Part shown: piece by piece, positions 18,550 through 32,411 of the stretch
Position numbering within the stretch: position 1 is the first letter of the stretch
How the letters are laid out: every line of letters starts with the position of its first letter
NCBI GenBank assembly: GCA_023055355.1
Contig: JALJCS010000002.1
Location: forward strand, 76,279,001-76,343,000
Origin: Agelaius tricolor
Lineage: Eukaryota; Chordata; Aves; Passeriformes; Icteridae
Reading direction: 5' to 3'
Length of the DNA stretch: 64,000 nt
The notes under the pieces: generated by a model
What the model was told of the DNA's origin: nothing
Databases searched by the model: none
What the model saw: the letters and a program-made list of their open reading frames with translations, nothing else
Program-made: the position numbers and the translations under genes

Positions 18550-21500
18550 ATTATAACATTCAGTCTCTGAGACAGTCCCATGGTAATTCTTATGATAAAG
18601 CCACACTCAGATACTCTTTTTAATTTTTTAAAATGCTGACTAATTCTTTATGTCTGAAAAGGTCTTACTGCTCAGGGTGCTTCAAAAATTCACATTCCCA
18701 CAAAATTAAGATGGGTTTATCTACAAGAAAGGAGGCCCATCCTTCTGGGGAAAGAAGGGTGGACCCACAATAAATGCTGTGCTGAAGAAAGCAAATCTGA
18801 GGTTGAGTCTCTCGTGTTTTGGGAGAAGTGTCTCTCAGTTTTTGTTCCTCATCTATAAATAGAGAGTATTTCTGTTCTCTTGTGCACTTGTGCTGTGTGC
18901 TTGTGGCAGTGTGGTCTTGTTCACAGCGTGAACATCTACAGACCCACTTTGGAGGGATTCTGTAGCTGTGGGAGGACTCCAGGCACTGTATGAATTATGA
19001 AAAATAATAACAGGTACACAGAGATCTCTAGATGACAGGGATTTGGTGATTTTCAATTCCTTAGAATATATAGAAGAAAACTCTGGAGAATAAGGATTAT
19101 ATTTATGTTTTATTCCTTCAGTGTGCAAGGAACCTTCTCTGTTTTTAAGGAAAGCATTAATGCTAGATATTAACCTATGACAAAATGACTTGTAACAGCA
19201 GGGATCTAAACTCACATAAAAGGATGGGAGAATGCTTGTTTAGTCCAGCATGACTGTGATTTGGTCTCTGTGTTTGTACATAGAATGTAATCACTGGCCT
19301 ACAGTTCTGCAGCACTGCAATCCTGCAGAAATATGGTATTTGTACTGCCTCAGGAAGGAGATACCAGCTCTAAATGTGTGCTATGAAATATTCAGCACGC
19401 CTTGCTACTGCAGGGAGTTTGAAAGGCTCACTGCTAACGCTGGGGTTACAGTGCCTCGTTTGATTTTGCACTCAATACGGTTTGTGCCAGATGAGGACGC
19501 CACATGGACAGCTGATGTCTGTCAGGAGTGGCTTGGGGACCTAGAGTGCTGAGTAAAGGTAATTGAAAGAGTAATTAGATTCTAATTAGTAGCTGTTAAG
19601 GCATCTGCTTTCTCTAGCTTGTTTTTCCTTGCAGTATTGTGCAGTCTTCCTGTGTGACAACCCAAAACCAGATTTAATAAGTGCTGTGTGATTCAGATGA
19701 TGAAGCTTCACAGTTCCACGTTTTGTTGACTTTTTGCAAACAAAAGTATTTTGAGTTTTGGCTGTAACACAAAACCCACATAATGAACAGTGTCAGCCAT
19801 GTGTACAGCAGAATGCACATCGATGGTACTAACACCTCTCACATTGTTTTAAATAGTCACAGGAATATGAAGGGAAAATGCAAACAGCTGTCCCAGCCTG
19901 CCTGGTTTCCTGCTGTCAAAGCTCATGGTGTGTGCTCTGTGGCACAAGGTACATTTCCTGCTGTAAAAGCTCACAGTGTGTGCTCTCTGGTACTCTCTGC
20001 AGGCCTAGCTCAGTACTATCTCTCTGGCCCTTTTCTGACCTTTCTGCACATGCCATGGTACTAATTGTTCCTATAAGATGCTGGTTGGTTTCAAATATCT
20101 CTGGACTTAATGCAGGTGAAGCAACCACTGTGGGAGGTCAGATCCACAGTTACAGTATTACCTGGGCATGTTGTGTACAGACACTGCAAACTCCAGTGCC
20201 TGAAGAAACAGGGTCTCTTTGTGCTTATAGATGAGAAATTTCTTATGTAAAACGCATACCCTTCATAAAGCCAGGAATATTTTTGTTTTCCAAATGTCTG
20301 AAACTGCTTGAGGTACCTGAAACTTCCAGTGCTCACACTGATCAGGATTTTCAGTCTATTTGTCTACTTTTCTGGCTGCAGGTTAGGAGCTTTAGCTTAG
20401 TACTAGTTAAACAGAGCTGTGCTTAGAAAGGGTGTGCCTAACCTTCTATTGTTTCTGGGCAGTATGAAGCATGGTCTAGGGTCTGACTGGTTGCCCTGGG
20501 CTCAGCTGGGCACTGCAGTGACCCTCCAGAACATCGCTCTGGTTGAGCTCACCTAACTTTAATTGTCTGGTTGTTTTGGTTCCCAGCAGAGTCCCAGCAG
20601 TGGAAATTCAAGTACAGTTCATCTGATCATAGGAAAGATGTTTCCTTGAGGAGGTAATGAGGCAGTCCCTGACCTGTTCTTGCTGTTCCTGCCTAGCTCC
20701 CTCCTCTCTGCAGGACTGTGGAAGGATCCTATGGTGACTTGGCCCAGATGTGTGCTAGACATAACTCACACCTGATTCAGTGAATCCCATAATTTGCTGT
20801 CTGGAGCTTTGAGATCTGTAGAGTAAACTTTTTAATCATCATCAAAGACATGAGATCCTGTTTCTGGGCTCACCTGCTGAAAACACAGAGTAAATGTGCC
20901 ACTAGAAATGGAACCAGTCCTGTCTCCTCTTTAATCTGACTGATTCAAACTAATTTCCACCTACATTCCTGAACCCTGTCTTTTCTGCCAATAGCTTTCA
21001 GCAATCTGAAAGACAAGGTTAGACTGCCATCATCATAAGCAGGAACTCTTTGATGTTCTAGGTAAATACATTGTGCTGTTTATGTTTCACTAGTCTCCTC
21101 TAAATAGAACCAATGTCTCCAACAGAGCAAGCTGTCCTGAAACTTTACTAAGCAGATATACTGCTTGGCAGTTTATGCAATCTCATAGACACAGATTTCC
21201 TAGTCACTCAGGATAGAAATTACCAGGAATTAAGCACATATGGAAAAAAAGCTCTCACATGTAAAAAGGAGAGTAGGAATAATACAATAATTTAACAACA
21301 ACAACAACAGCAACAAAAAAGTATTTTTCTAAGCATTTTTAAGAAGATTGTAATGCCTTCCTTCCATGTGATAAATACAAAATTTCTGTTTTGGTCATTA
21401 GGAGACTTAATTTTCTTCTTCTATTTCCACAAATACAGCCTAATCCGTTGCCTTTTAGCTGCAGTGACAAAATCAATGTTGTAGCTAAATATATGGTTTG

Positions 21501-22185
21501 CCAAGAAGTTGTTCTTGCAGGAGAAAACATTTTGTAGATTCTCTTGGGTCTCTTCCATCACTTGGACTGCTTATCAGTTCATATGCTCCTGTTGTTTATC
21601 AACTGCTTTTAAATCTCTGCAGGTCACATTCTTGTAATAATTTCAGCTTCAGCTACCCATAACTTGCAATATTTGGCTATGTTGGTATTCACAAAATAAA
21701 CGTGTCTGGGAATATTCTCCAACACTGAGACCAACTAGCACAGAATAGCCCTTGTCCAACTGTTACACTAGTTTAATCTCCAAAAAAGGGATGATTGCAT
21801 CCAATCTGCCTGCAGGGAATAATCATGGTAGGACCTAACTTCTGAGATGTGCCTGTAAATTGTTTGTGAAGGTGCTAGTTGGTCCAAGTCAAAATAATGC
21901 TTGCAACTTTCCTAATGTTTAAACATTCAAAAGATTGAATTCCATCAGATTGAAATTTTTCTTGATGCTGTTTAATAATTGCCAGTAGACATATAACTTT
22001 TATCACCGTGAGTTTTGTTGGGTTTTTACTCAAACTACAGCACTTTTTCTTTCCACTAGCAAGGTGGTATCTAGATTTTGCCTGGATTTTGTTGGTTTTT
22101 GTTTTTTTTAAAACTCAGCCATATATTGGATACTTTTTTGGATAGTATTGTGAGAGCCTTTCCCAGCTCTCATCTGGGAATATTT
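18550..22185. other. Intergenic; only a small 48-bp tandem duplication seen
   Basis: There is no recognisable gene. A plus-strand open frame (19250-19552) ends in a CpG-bearing stretch but matches nothing I know. The rest is ordinary single-copy sequence. Confidence 0.5.
19906..20001 (+). repeat. Tandem duplication, 2 copies of 48 bp
   Basis: TTTCCTGCTGTCAAAGCTCA at 19906 recurs with small changes at 19954, and the similarity continues through GTGTGTGCTCT. The period is 48 bp. Confidence 0.8.
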
Positions 22186-22187
22186 CT

Positions 22188-22392
22188 GACTTTAGGCTGT
22201 TTTTGTTTGTTCTTGGTTTTGTTTTTGTGGTTTTGTTTGGGGTTTTTTTTGTGGTGTTTGCTTCTTTGTTTTGTTCTGCTTTTGTTTGGTTTGGTTTGGA
22301 TTTTTTGTTTGTTTGGGTGGGGTTTTTTGGTTTTGTTTTGTTAGTTGTTGGGTTTTTTGTTTTACTTGTCTGATTTTTTTTTGTTTGTTTCT
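22188..22392 (+). repeat. T/G-rich low-complexity tract, about 200 bp
   Basis: This is the longest keto-rich tract of the window: T runs separated by G, GG or GGG on the + strand, with rare C and A. The long phenylalanine/leucine-rich and lysine/threonine-rich open frames on the two strands are artefacts. Confidence 0.9.
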
Positions 22393-22534
22393 TTTTTAAG
22401 GTCACTTTTAGTACTTCTGATTCAAAGTGATGTAGGTCAAACCAATATCATGCCTTTTCATTATCTTTTTTTTAACATATGTGACTTATGTTTGTGGCTT
22501 TGAAAAGCATAAGATAATTTTCACTGTGGATTAA

Positions 22535-22682
22535 AACAATATATAGAGATACATATAGATATACATGTATATGTAAACAATATATATAACAATATAAAAC
22601 AATATATATATAGATATATATATATCAGAATATATATATATTTCTATATATATATTTCTGATATATTTCTATATATCAGAAC
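22535..22682. repeat. TA-rich microsatellite with internal palindrome
   Basis: Alternating TA with GATA and CAGAA/TTCTG interruptions. The segment around 22626-22664 is close to its own reverse complement (TCAGAATATA ... TATTTCTGA) and can fold into a hairpin. Confidence 0.85.
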
Positions 22683-23014
22683 CTAATTTCAAACTCATGA
22701 TGCTTACTCTCTGAAAAACCTTACACATTAATAATTTAAACACTGTAGGAATCCAGTGTCCTGATTTGTCCATTTCACATGTTCTCCATGTCAGTAATTT
22801 AACTTTTTTCTCAAGTTTAGTTTTTAAGTATGTATTGGTATTTCACTTCAGGATACAGCTCTAAAATTGTCTTTTTTCTGTTCAGCTCTTGTGAGTCTCC
22901 AGCCAGTAGAGCTTCACTGCTTGCATTCTCCAGTCAGCATGATTTCAGCAAGGCTGTTACAGCCCTGTTAGGATAAATGTCGAAGATTTTCTTGCAGGAA
23001 GCAGCAAAACAAAG

Positions 23015-23228
23015 TACTGTTTTCCCCTCACATAGAAGTTGCAGAATGCAGTGAGGTCTCCTCCGAGTCTTGTCTTCTCCAGGCTGAACAGACCAAAAGA
23101 CCCTCAGCTGCTCTTCATTCAGCCTCCCCTCAAGGCCATCTTTATTCCCTCCTTTGGACACTCTAGTAACTTAATGTCTTTCTTATATTGTGTTGACCAA
23201 AACTACACACAGTATTCAAGATGAGTTT
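23015..23228 (-). mobile_element. CR1 LINE fragment, antisense
   Basis: On the + strand it reads 'tcttctccaggctgaacag', 'ctcagctgctcttcattcag' and 'gaccaaaactacacacagta', the antisense CR1 3' order, followed directly by LTR sequence. It differs in wording from the 41-42 kb CR1, so it comes from another subfamily or is older. Confidence 0.75.
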
Positions 23229-23234
23229 AAAGGT

Positions 23235-23650
23235 GTGAGTTCAGATAAGGGCAGACGAAGAGGTAAAGCTAAAGTTATGCCCAAAAGCAAAGCAAAGCAA
23301 GGAATTCATTTCCCACTTCCATGGGCCCTCAGATGTTCATCCATCCCCAGGAGCACAGGGCTCCATCGTGCGCAACGGTGACTTGGGAAGACAAACACAC
23401 AACATCCCATATGGTATGGGATATCCCTTTGGCCAGTCAGGCTCAGTGGAACTGTCTGTGTCCTCTCTCAGACTTGTGCCCACCACCAGCCTACTTGCTG
23501 TCAGGGCAGCATGAGAAGCAGAAAAACCTCAGCACTGTGTAAGCACCACTCAGCCACAGGCAAAGCACTGGTGTGCTGCCAACACTGCTGTTACCACAAA
23601 TCCAAAACATAGCCCCAAGACCAGCTGGTTTTCCATCCCAGGGAAACCAA
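23235..23650 (-). mobile_element. ERV LTR fragment, antisense (same family as 32.6, 46.0 and 59.9 kb)
   Basis: It shares the family's antisense core: 'aaagcaaagcaaggaattca', 'gacttgggaagacaaac', 'atggtatgggatatcccttt', 'cagcatgagaagcagaaaaa' and 'accacaaatccaaaacatag'. The antisense start motif TTTAACCCCAG is missing, so the end nearest the CR1 is truncated. The internal palindrome-like CCATATGGTATGGGATATCC is typical of this avian family. Boundaries are approximate. Confidence 0.8.
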
Positions 23651-23659
23651 ACCCAGTAA

Positions 23660-26600
23660 AATATTTCTTAATATTCTGCACAGGTAATAGCATGAATGCT
23701 CATGATGCATTCTATACATTCGCAGTAATGCAGAGCAAAGATTGTTCAAGTGAGTTTTTAGCTCTGCCTATGGATCAAGGCATTCTGGTGTTACACAGTT
23801 TTCTCAATGCCATAATGTAAGGGTCACCCTCTAGGGAACAAATAAGGATAGGGAGTATGACATTTTCTTTATGACATCTTCTTTATGACATCTTCTTTTA
23901 TTACCTCTTAGAATAACCATTTGAAAGTCTAAACCAAGGAGGTCCAAGAGGAAACCATGGTAGATTTAAGCAGGCAGGGAATTAGGCAGTGACAAATATA
24001 TTTGTATCTATGAAAGTCAGGCAAATTAGGAGAAAGAAGTTTTCATATCTGGACACTGGATTGATTTTTGGAGTGAGGTCTAAGTCAAAACTCTAACTTT
24101 TTTCATGTAGTGATTTGGACAGACACTGCTTCTGTCAAACTTGGAATATATGGTTGATATATTTCTGCCTGGACATTTTCAGAGTAGTGAGTTTCAATTT
24201 TTTGATTTTCAGACTGAGAACTTATGGATCATTATGTAGTAAATTTAAACCCATTTGCCTTCTCTTAATTAAAGGTCATGCATTTTTTAGATTAGTTCTT
24301 GGATGTCACAGAGTCAAAAACATTGTTCCAGCTCATTGCCTTCTGGTGCCTCTGGAATCAGGGTGTTAGTATAGATGTCTTTTTTCTCTGATCACTCTGG
24401 TCCAGTTTCTTTAAACTAGGGACTGTGCAAGTTTTAAAAGCACTTCCAGTCTATAAAAGAACATTTTAGGTTCTTATAAATTTTCTCCATGGTTTTGGGG
24501 AGAGTGATCAATTTAGGACACCAAGATAAACAGGAAACCCAAAAGGTTCTCTTCTCATCTTCTGTAGTTAGTCTTTGGGGAGGGGAGGTGTCTAAAACAG
24601 TAGTATGATTTAAGAGTACTTTTAATTTTGCTTTTACTCATAAGAACAAAAATTCTTTTCTTTCTTGACCTCCAGGGGGAACATGCTGACTTGGAGCTGT
24701 ATTGCACTTGGTTTTGTCTCATCTCTGTATCAAAGCCTGAGAGAACAGCAAGATGAGCACTGGGAAGGATTCCCATTGTGCAATTTCATTCTACACAGAA
24801 CTAAATTGACTAATCAGTGCAACAAGGTGCTTGACCTTAAACATATTGCAAATATTTGCAGGATCAGAATCTAATATAGATTTCTGGAATGCATTCTTTG
24901 ATTAAAGGGTGGAAAACAACAAGTAAAGCAAAAGACTACCTGCCTCTAAAGATTGCTTTTTAAAATAATTCATGTCTCCACTGATTTATGTTTATGCAAG
25001 TATTTATGTTGCTGCATTCCCTTCTCTGCTGCAAGAATAAATATGGGCAGTGTTTAAATGCTTCAAACCAACCACTGATATCTTCCCTGATAGAATAACT
25101 GCATCCCTGAGAACAGTTTGTGCTGTCTATGTATTTTGTGGAATTAAAGCTTAAAGTTATTTTCTAAATATCAATCTCCACAAAACGGAAAAATAGACCT
25201 AAAATGAGCAGAGAATTAGGACAGATAGGAAACTGTCAATATGATTTATGTTGTTGATTTTGTCATGTCCACTGCACTTGCCATTGTTTCAAAACTTTAA
25301 TGTACATTTCTTGTTACCTGAAAGACATACTAAATTAAATTTATCAGTGTAAATGTTTCATAAGCAAAATTTCAAGGTTTGCTTTCCAAGTAGTTTCACA
25401 GTCCAGTGAGTTGCAGAACATTTACAATGAATGGCTCTTAACACTGATGCTGCAGAAATGTGCTGAAGCAATACCTGGTTGACATTTGTATGAATTGTAT
25501 TCCTATTCATTTTTCCAGGTTGAGTTACCTGCTGTCATCTCAAAGAAATATGGGAAAATGGGAGCTGTGTAGTGAGAAACACATCTTCTTACCTTTGCAA
25601 TCAAGCTCTTTCAGTGATCTACAAAAATGACAAGCTGAAAGTCACTCTTTCGCAATCCATGTAGGATGATACAAATTGACAGTCATTAGAGAAATAATAT
25701 TACAGCTGGGGTGTAAAACTGAGTAATGTTTTGCTTAATTGTTACATTTTTTCTGACCTGCCTGGTAGGACGCATGCAATTCTAAATTAAATCTCACCAG
25801 GGAAGAAATCTTCAGCTTAGTTTTGGATATCTCTTTAATTCTGTTCAGATGCGTTGCATGATCATCTCTGGCAGAGAAAATCTCAGAAGTTCATCTCAAA
25901 GGTGGTTCTTGTGCTGAAAGAGCTCAGACACTTCAAACTACCAGGGAATAAAGGAACTAAGCTAGATGACCTCCTAAAATTCTTCCCTCTTTATTTTCCA
26001 ACTGTCTATTAATGATTAATAATTTCTTCAAGACGCAAATTATTGTCAAGCAAATAATTTTCCTTTCAATTCTCCAAAAAGTCTTGTCCTTTTTTTGTCT
26101 TACAGAATAGTATTATTTTCTTTATAATGTGCTCTTTTCTAAAATTGTTTTCTGCTTTAATTTTTTTTTCCCCAAGGGTCCTATATACTTCCTTTTTCAG
26201 GTTTTTCTCTTTTCTTCTACTGCAATTCATTTTGCATTGCCTATAGTGCTGTTGGCTGTATAAATACTGTGATATTTTTGCTGACTGCCAGGAGAGAAGC
26301 CAGTAGGAAAATGAAAAAGGGCAGAAGTGAAAAGGTAGCTTTGTGCTTTCTATGACCTTATCTTCATATTTTTGCTAACAAAATAAATTACTTTTTCAGA
26401 AATAAAATATTCCACATACCATTAAAAATGAGCTTACTGACTCTGTGGAAGAATTTTTACTTTGCCCAGCTGCTGGAGTTTAGCTACTATTGTTATGCAG
26501 ATGAATATTCACAGTTTATGAGGTAGGACCAGGAGATTTGTCAAGGAAATGTGGGGAACATAATAAAATTCTAAATGCCAAGATGAATGTGTTTTGCTCT

Positions 26601-29140
26601 CCCATTCTTTAACCCCTATGAATAATATTTCAAAATTGTTATAGCAAGGTTTATCTATTTCACCCCATTTTGACCTTGAGTTCTTTATATGGTCAAATAG
26701 TGTTCTTGGATAAGATTTTCATCTCTACTTCTTTAGCCCTTAAAGATGCATAAAACAAAACAACAAACAAAAAGCATGAAGGAGCTCCAGAAACCTTTGT
26801 TCCAGCTCTAAAGGGGGGAGAGGGAGGTGTTTTCCCTAATGTGAGCACTACAGAGGGCAGCTTTGTAGCTCGTCTCCCAGGTATCCCCTTGCAAGCCCTG
26901 GTGTCTGCAGAGAGGCAGGTGGCACAGCACAGCTCCCAGGGCTCTCTGCCTTCTGGGTTATACTTGCTGTGTCTATTTGTAGGTAATTTAACCCCATGCC
27001 TGTGAGAACTGAAATAGCAGCAGCTGCTCTAACTTTTCCACATGAACAGAGTGTGATCAAAAGTTATATTTGTCATCCCTAAACTAGTCTGGGGAATGCC
27101 AAGATTACAGTGTTGAATATTCATCCCACATGTATATATATAGTTATGAGTACTGGAGAATATGAGTGGAAGCATTACATCTGGAGACTTGGATATTTGG
27201 ATGCAGATTAGGCTGGTTTTGGAGGGAATATGCAATTGCACAATGTTATTATAACAATGCTTGCTAGAGAAACGGCCTCATTTCATCCCCAAAAAAGGCC
27301 ATCATCATTCCCTCAGAATGACTCAGTGTTACCTCAGACACAAAGGTGCTGGTGAAGGTAAAATACTGTAGACTTCTCTCCAAAGTGAACAGCTGGTAGG
27401 GACATAAGAACTTCTATGTATTTCAGCTTGGCTCCTCTTCCAGATTGCATTTTGGAAAGATTTGCCCCTCTCTTTACTAACATCAGGAGAAGACCAGCCT
27501 CCTGGAGCAGGCAGCAGGTTCTGAGTTACCTCAAGCTGAGTAGTGCCAAGGCTCCCTCTCACTTGCATTGTCATTATCCATCAGCCTGGCAGAAGGACTG
27601 TGGGGCCCTTGGCACCGCTGGCCTGTGCAGCAGTCTAAGTACTGCGCAGTAATTTTCCTGCTGGCAGAACAGAACTCAGCCACTGACTGCAGAGTTTAGA
27701 GGTCTACACAAAGTAACTTTGGAGAGAGAAGCCAGGAGGTACTGAGCATCAGCAGTCAGCCAGGACAGCATGTCCTGGTCATCACCTCTCACACAGGCAC
27801 AGATAGACTGCTGTTGTGATGGTCACCAAATCTTTGCATAGCTTATCCTGGAAGCATTAGTGTTGAAACTGGCTTTTTTTGCCACAAAGGACAAAGCAAG
27901 AGATGTGCCCAAAACCCACACAGAGATCTGCAGACCTGTTCTGTGCTGGTGTGAGGAGTGCTCTAGGAGCACCCTGAGGCTGAGAAGCACCCGGTGACAG
28001 CATCTCTGCCGTTGTATCATTGAAACTGCTGCTCTAAGCAGCTATAATCAGAAATAAAATAGGTCACTGTATATCACAGGGAAACCATAACCATCATTGC
28101 TCAAATTGCTGGGTATGTTTCTCTTCACTGATTGCATTCTGCTTGCAGAAATTCCCCTTGCAGCTGTCACTAGATAGGATCCCTTGCATCATGACACATA
28201 ATGCTGTGTAAACTTAGTCCCTGGAAATGACTGCTGTGACTGTCTTAGCTGAGTGACTTGACAATGAAAATAAAAGAAAGCCAAAAACTCCATTAGCACA
28301 ACAAAGGAAAATGCTCAGCAAATGCTATTATACAACTGCACTCATGTATGCATATTAGAACTCTCATAAATTATTCTTTATGTCAAATACTATAACAGAA
28401 ATGATCCCAGCAACAAGAAAAGCTACACTTGCAGTAATTCTTATAGAGTGTCTGGGAAATGGTGTTTTCACAAAATCAATAATTTCCATCCTTATTTCCT
28501 TAATATGCATGAGAAGTTTTGCACGTTATCTGTGTTATACTCCACGTACCAGAGATGCCATGGTAGTAAAAGTTAGTAGGACACTGATGCTGCCCCAGGC
28601 TGTGTTCCTCTGTACTGCTGTGCATGTCTTGCTCAGTTTATTCAAGTGTGCAGTATGGTGGGCTCATTCACTGGGTTTGATTTTGAATTATTTGTAGTAC
28701 ATTATTCAGTCTTTCAGCCAAAAAAAATATCTGAATAAATCAGAAGAGTTGATTTCTCTAAGAGAGAGTTGGTTTCTTGCAGATCTGTATATGCAATGAT
28801 AGACCAGTTTTACCATGTAGTTTTACCTGACATACATAAGCCTAGGACTTCAGCAGTTTTTATTGTTTGCCCATGGTTTGTGGCCTCCACATTCCCTTTA
28901 AATTCATCTTCTCTCAGTGAATATGAATAAAAAGTCATATATCACAGTATTCCTTCAAATGTGCATCTTCTCTTCTTCTTGAGCTTCAAGTGAACGTCGC
29001 TGCAGGGAGTAACCACTTTGTCAGCAAGTCTTCTGGCTTTACATCTTGTGGGCATCTGGTACAACTCTCTTTGGTTGTCCAGATTTCAGACTGTGCAAAT
29101 ATTGCTCTCCCTCTCTGCCTTTCAGTGTGCTAGGTCTCAA
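23660..29140. other. Intergenic, no gene seen
   Basis: 5.5 kb of AT-rich single-copy sequence. A short tandem repeat lies at 23857-23898. I found no exon with recognisable protein content, no clear CR1 and no LTR. Confidence 0.5.
23857..23898 (+). repeat. Short tandem repeat, 3 copies of 14 bp
   Basis: ATGACATTTTCTTT is followed by two copies of ATGACATCTTCTTT; only one base differs between the first unit and the others. Confidence 0.9.
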
Positions 29141-29149
29141 ATGTGGGTT

Positions 29150-29918
29150 GTACTCAAACCAAGGGGGTCCACAGAGGAGCAAAGATGCACCTGTAGACTG
29201 TGGAGGACCCCACGCCACAGCAGGTGGATTCCTGAAGGTGGCTGTGGCCCTGTGGGAAGCCTGTGCTGGAAAAGGCTTCTGGCAGGATCTGTGGACCCCT
29301 TGAGAGAGGAGTCCATGTAGAGCAGGTTTGCTGGCAGGACTTGTGATCCCACAGGACCCATGCTTGGAGCAGGCTGTTCTTGAGGGACTACACACCATGG
29401 AAAGGGACCCACATGGGGGCAGTTTATGAAGAACTGTAGCCTGTAGGAAGGACTCATAGTGGAGAAGTTTGTGGGGGACCTGTCTCCCATTGGAGAGACC
29501 TCATACTGGAGCAGGAAAAGGAGTCCTCTCCCTGAGGAGGAACCAGTGGCAAAACCAAAATGTGATGAACTGACTGTAACACCCATTCCCTCTCTCCCTG
29601 CGCTGTTGGTAGGGAGCAAGTAAAGAATTGGGAATAAAGTTTAGCCCAGGAAAGATGAAGGGATATGGGGAAGGTCTTTTAAGATCTGTTTTACTTCTCA
29701 TTATCATATTCTGATTTTGATTAGTAAAAAATTACACCAATTTCCCTAAGTCAGGTGTGTTCTGCCCATGACAGTAACTGGTGAGTGATCTCTCCCTGCC
29801 CTTTTCTCCACTCACAAACCTTTTGTTATGTATTCTCTTCCCTGTCCATCTGAGGAGGGCAGTGATAGAGTAGCTTGGTGGGCACCCAGCAATCCAGCAA
29901 GGGTCAAACCACCCCACA
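29150..29918 (+). mobile_element. ERVL-type solo LTR, sense, 5' end unclear
   Basis: This matches the well-known avian ERVL-like LTR layout. Imperfect repeats of the type 'ggacccatgctggagcag' (29160-29520) are followed by 'gaggaggaaccagtggca', 'gtgatgaactgactgtaac', 'ttttacttctcattatcat', 'taactggtgagtgatctct' and a 3' end 'gggtcaaaccaccccaca' (CA at 29917-29918). No internal retroviral region follows, so it is a solo LTR. The 5' TG end is not clear and may be truncated or start somewhat earlier. Confidence 0.85.
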
Positions 29919-32405
29919 AACTAAAGCAATATGAAGTAATGTGGGGGTTGAAACAACAAAGTCATCATGCATCAGCCTCAGGGAAGAGTGCCAACAAAAC
30001 CACATTTAAACATGGTTCCAGAAACAAGCACCTTAAACTTCCTATTAACACAGAACAGAAAAATAACACAGAGCCAGCAGAAAACCAAATAAGACTTAGA
30101 CAGCAGGTCAGAGAGTAGGAATACCATTGTTCAAGCAGTTGCAGAGAAACAGAGAGTGATGCCAGTATCAAAAAGTTTGGTGTTTTCCTCCACAAAGGTC
30201 AAATGGTTTTTGTTCCTTGATCACTTTACTGGGAAGTGTTGATGATATGCTGTAGACCTAAGGCAGTTTTGATTTGAGTTTTTGTTTTGGTTTGGTTTTG
30301 TTTTTCTCAGTGGAATTTTAGCTACAGTGGGAGTTGTGCCACTGATTAAATAAAGTTTATGTGTATTATCTCACAGAACAGCATATCTCTGGAGTAAAGG
30401 ATAAATTGCAACAAAGATAATCTGTGACCTCCAAAAGCAAAAAGAAAGCTAATGTGTATTTCAGACAGCACTAATTGCATGTGAAATAGGAGCTTCACAT
30501 TTCAGCTTGAATTCAGAATGTTCAGGTGACTTTTTGTCTGTGTTATCCCTCAAGATAAAAATCAAAATATCTGTGTGTTTTTAATTTGGCTGAAGGTCGG
30601 AAGTGTTTTGCAGTTCCAGCAGTAAGCATGTGTTGGTGTAAAAGGAAAGAAGCTCATGCTGCTTGCTAAGCTCACCAGGAGGGCTTGGACTGTAGGGGGT
30701 TGAAGCAGCTCACTGATGCCACCGAGCTGAGGCTGGTTTCCTGACAGATATTTAAAAATTTCAGTAAAATGGAAAGAAAAATTCCCTTCAAACTATTTTC
30801 TCAATCATGGACCATGCCTACAGGAAATTGTTTTCCAGTTCTTTAGAAGAAATTAAGAACAATGTCAAAATTGTAGACATTTTTATTGCTCTCCAGAGCT
30901 TTCAGACTAATTTGGGATTTGTTGTTTTTTTTTTCCTTTGGGAGAGGGGGAGATTGTGTTAGTTACAAGAATATATTTCCTGAATATCATTCACCCCATG
31001 ATTCACAGCCAGTTACACTGTGATTGTGCAGCATGTTACATGCTGGGAATTGTTCAGGGTATTTTACTGTCCCAGGGCAGTCTGGGCAGTAAGTGTTGAA
31101 GGCTGGCCTTGGGGCTGGGTCAGCATCTACTCTTGCAGAGGATTAGCTCTTCTTTCTTTGAAGGTTTGACCAAAAACTCCTGGATGCTGTGGTGGAAACT
31201 TTACATTGTCTTTTCAGGTATACATTTTTTTGGAAAAGGCCTGTACACTCAAAATCACCTTCTACCTTCAGCAAAACTGGCTTTTTCACTCAGTAGCTAC
31301 AAATTTCCCATTATACTTCCTTCCCTTTACTGACTCTTCCTTGGATTTAGGTAGCTGGTAATCATCTATTAATTGATCCAATCAACTCAATGAAGGGGAT
31401 TGTTGTATGTGGTGGAGGACAAGGACAAGTTTGGAAATGCTGCTGTTTGTACCCCTACTGTTTGTAGTGTTTAGATACTCATGGGAATGCCCTGAGTCAG
31501 GTGATGAAGCTGTGGCTTGCCAGCACAGCTCTGCAGGACCCCATTGAGGAGGATCTCAGCTCCTTCCATTCCTACATGGAATGCATTTTAAAGAATTTCC
31601 TGAGTCTCCTGCCCCAACTCTTGATCAATAATTCCTACACTCAGCAGTACTAAATGCTCTCAGATAATGCCAGGGTTGAGGGTGGATATTCTGCCATGCC
31701 TTGGCCTAAAGCCAGGCTATGTTCAGTCCAGAACACTGGCTCTAGATCAGACTGTTTGTGAGTGGTTTGTGCTGAGTGGATCTCTTTGGGATCTGTTTGA
31801 GGGTTAGCTCTATGTGTCCAGATATGTAGTATTTTCTCTTTAGTTGTTTGATTGGAAGTTTCAGAGAGGATGAGGGAATTCTGCTAAACAAGTTAGGGTC
31901 ATTACTGCTGATATCTTGAAGGAAGTTTGTTAGATCATCCTAATACAGAGCCAGGGATGAATGGTAACTCATTTCTGATCATAAAGGGAATAAGGGCAGA
32001 AGACTAAATGAAGAAATGACTGATTTTGGTGAGAAAACTTTGTACTGAGCTTACCAGGGGCTAACTGCCATGGAAAGTTCCAAAGTATGAGCAATGGTGG
32101 GATGGCAGCAGATGTAAAACATTTTACCAGCCTGAGTAGCATTGAGTTGCTCTGCTCTGGAGGCTGCAGAGCTTCCCATTTCTGAGTTATTTTATTGGAC
32201 AAGGTTATACATGGATACACAGCAATTATAACCCACCTCAGCTGGAGCAGGGATAGTCCAGGAGATTTAAAATAACTTTCTAGGGAATGTTTTTTCTTCA
32301 TCTGTAGCAGCTGCCTGGACAGTTTGTGTGATTTATTTTCAATCATACCTTCTGAATTTGAGGTTTTATGAAAGTTATGAGGGCTTTTTCATCAGGGTCC
32401 TAAAC
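29919..32405. other. Intergenic, no gene seen
   Basis: Sequence after the ERVL-like LTR has no gag or pol remnants and no recognisable exon. A short T/G run lies near 30285-30306. Confidence 0.5.
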
Positions 32406-32411
32406 AATTTT

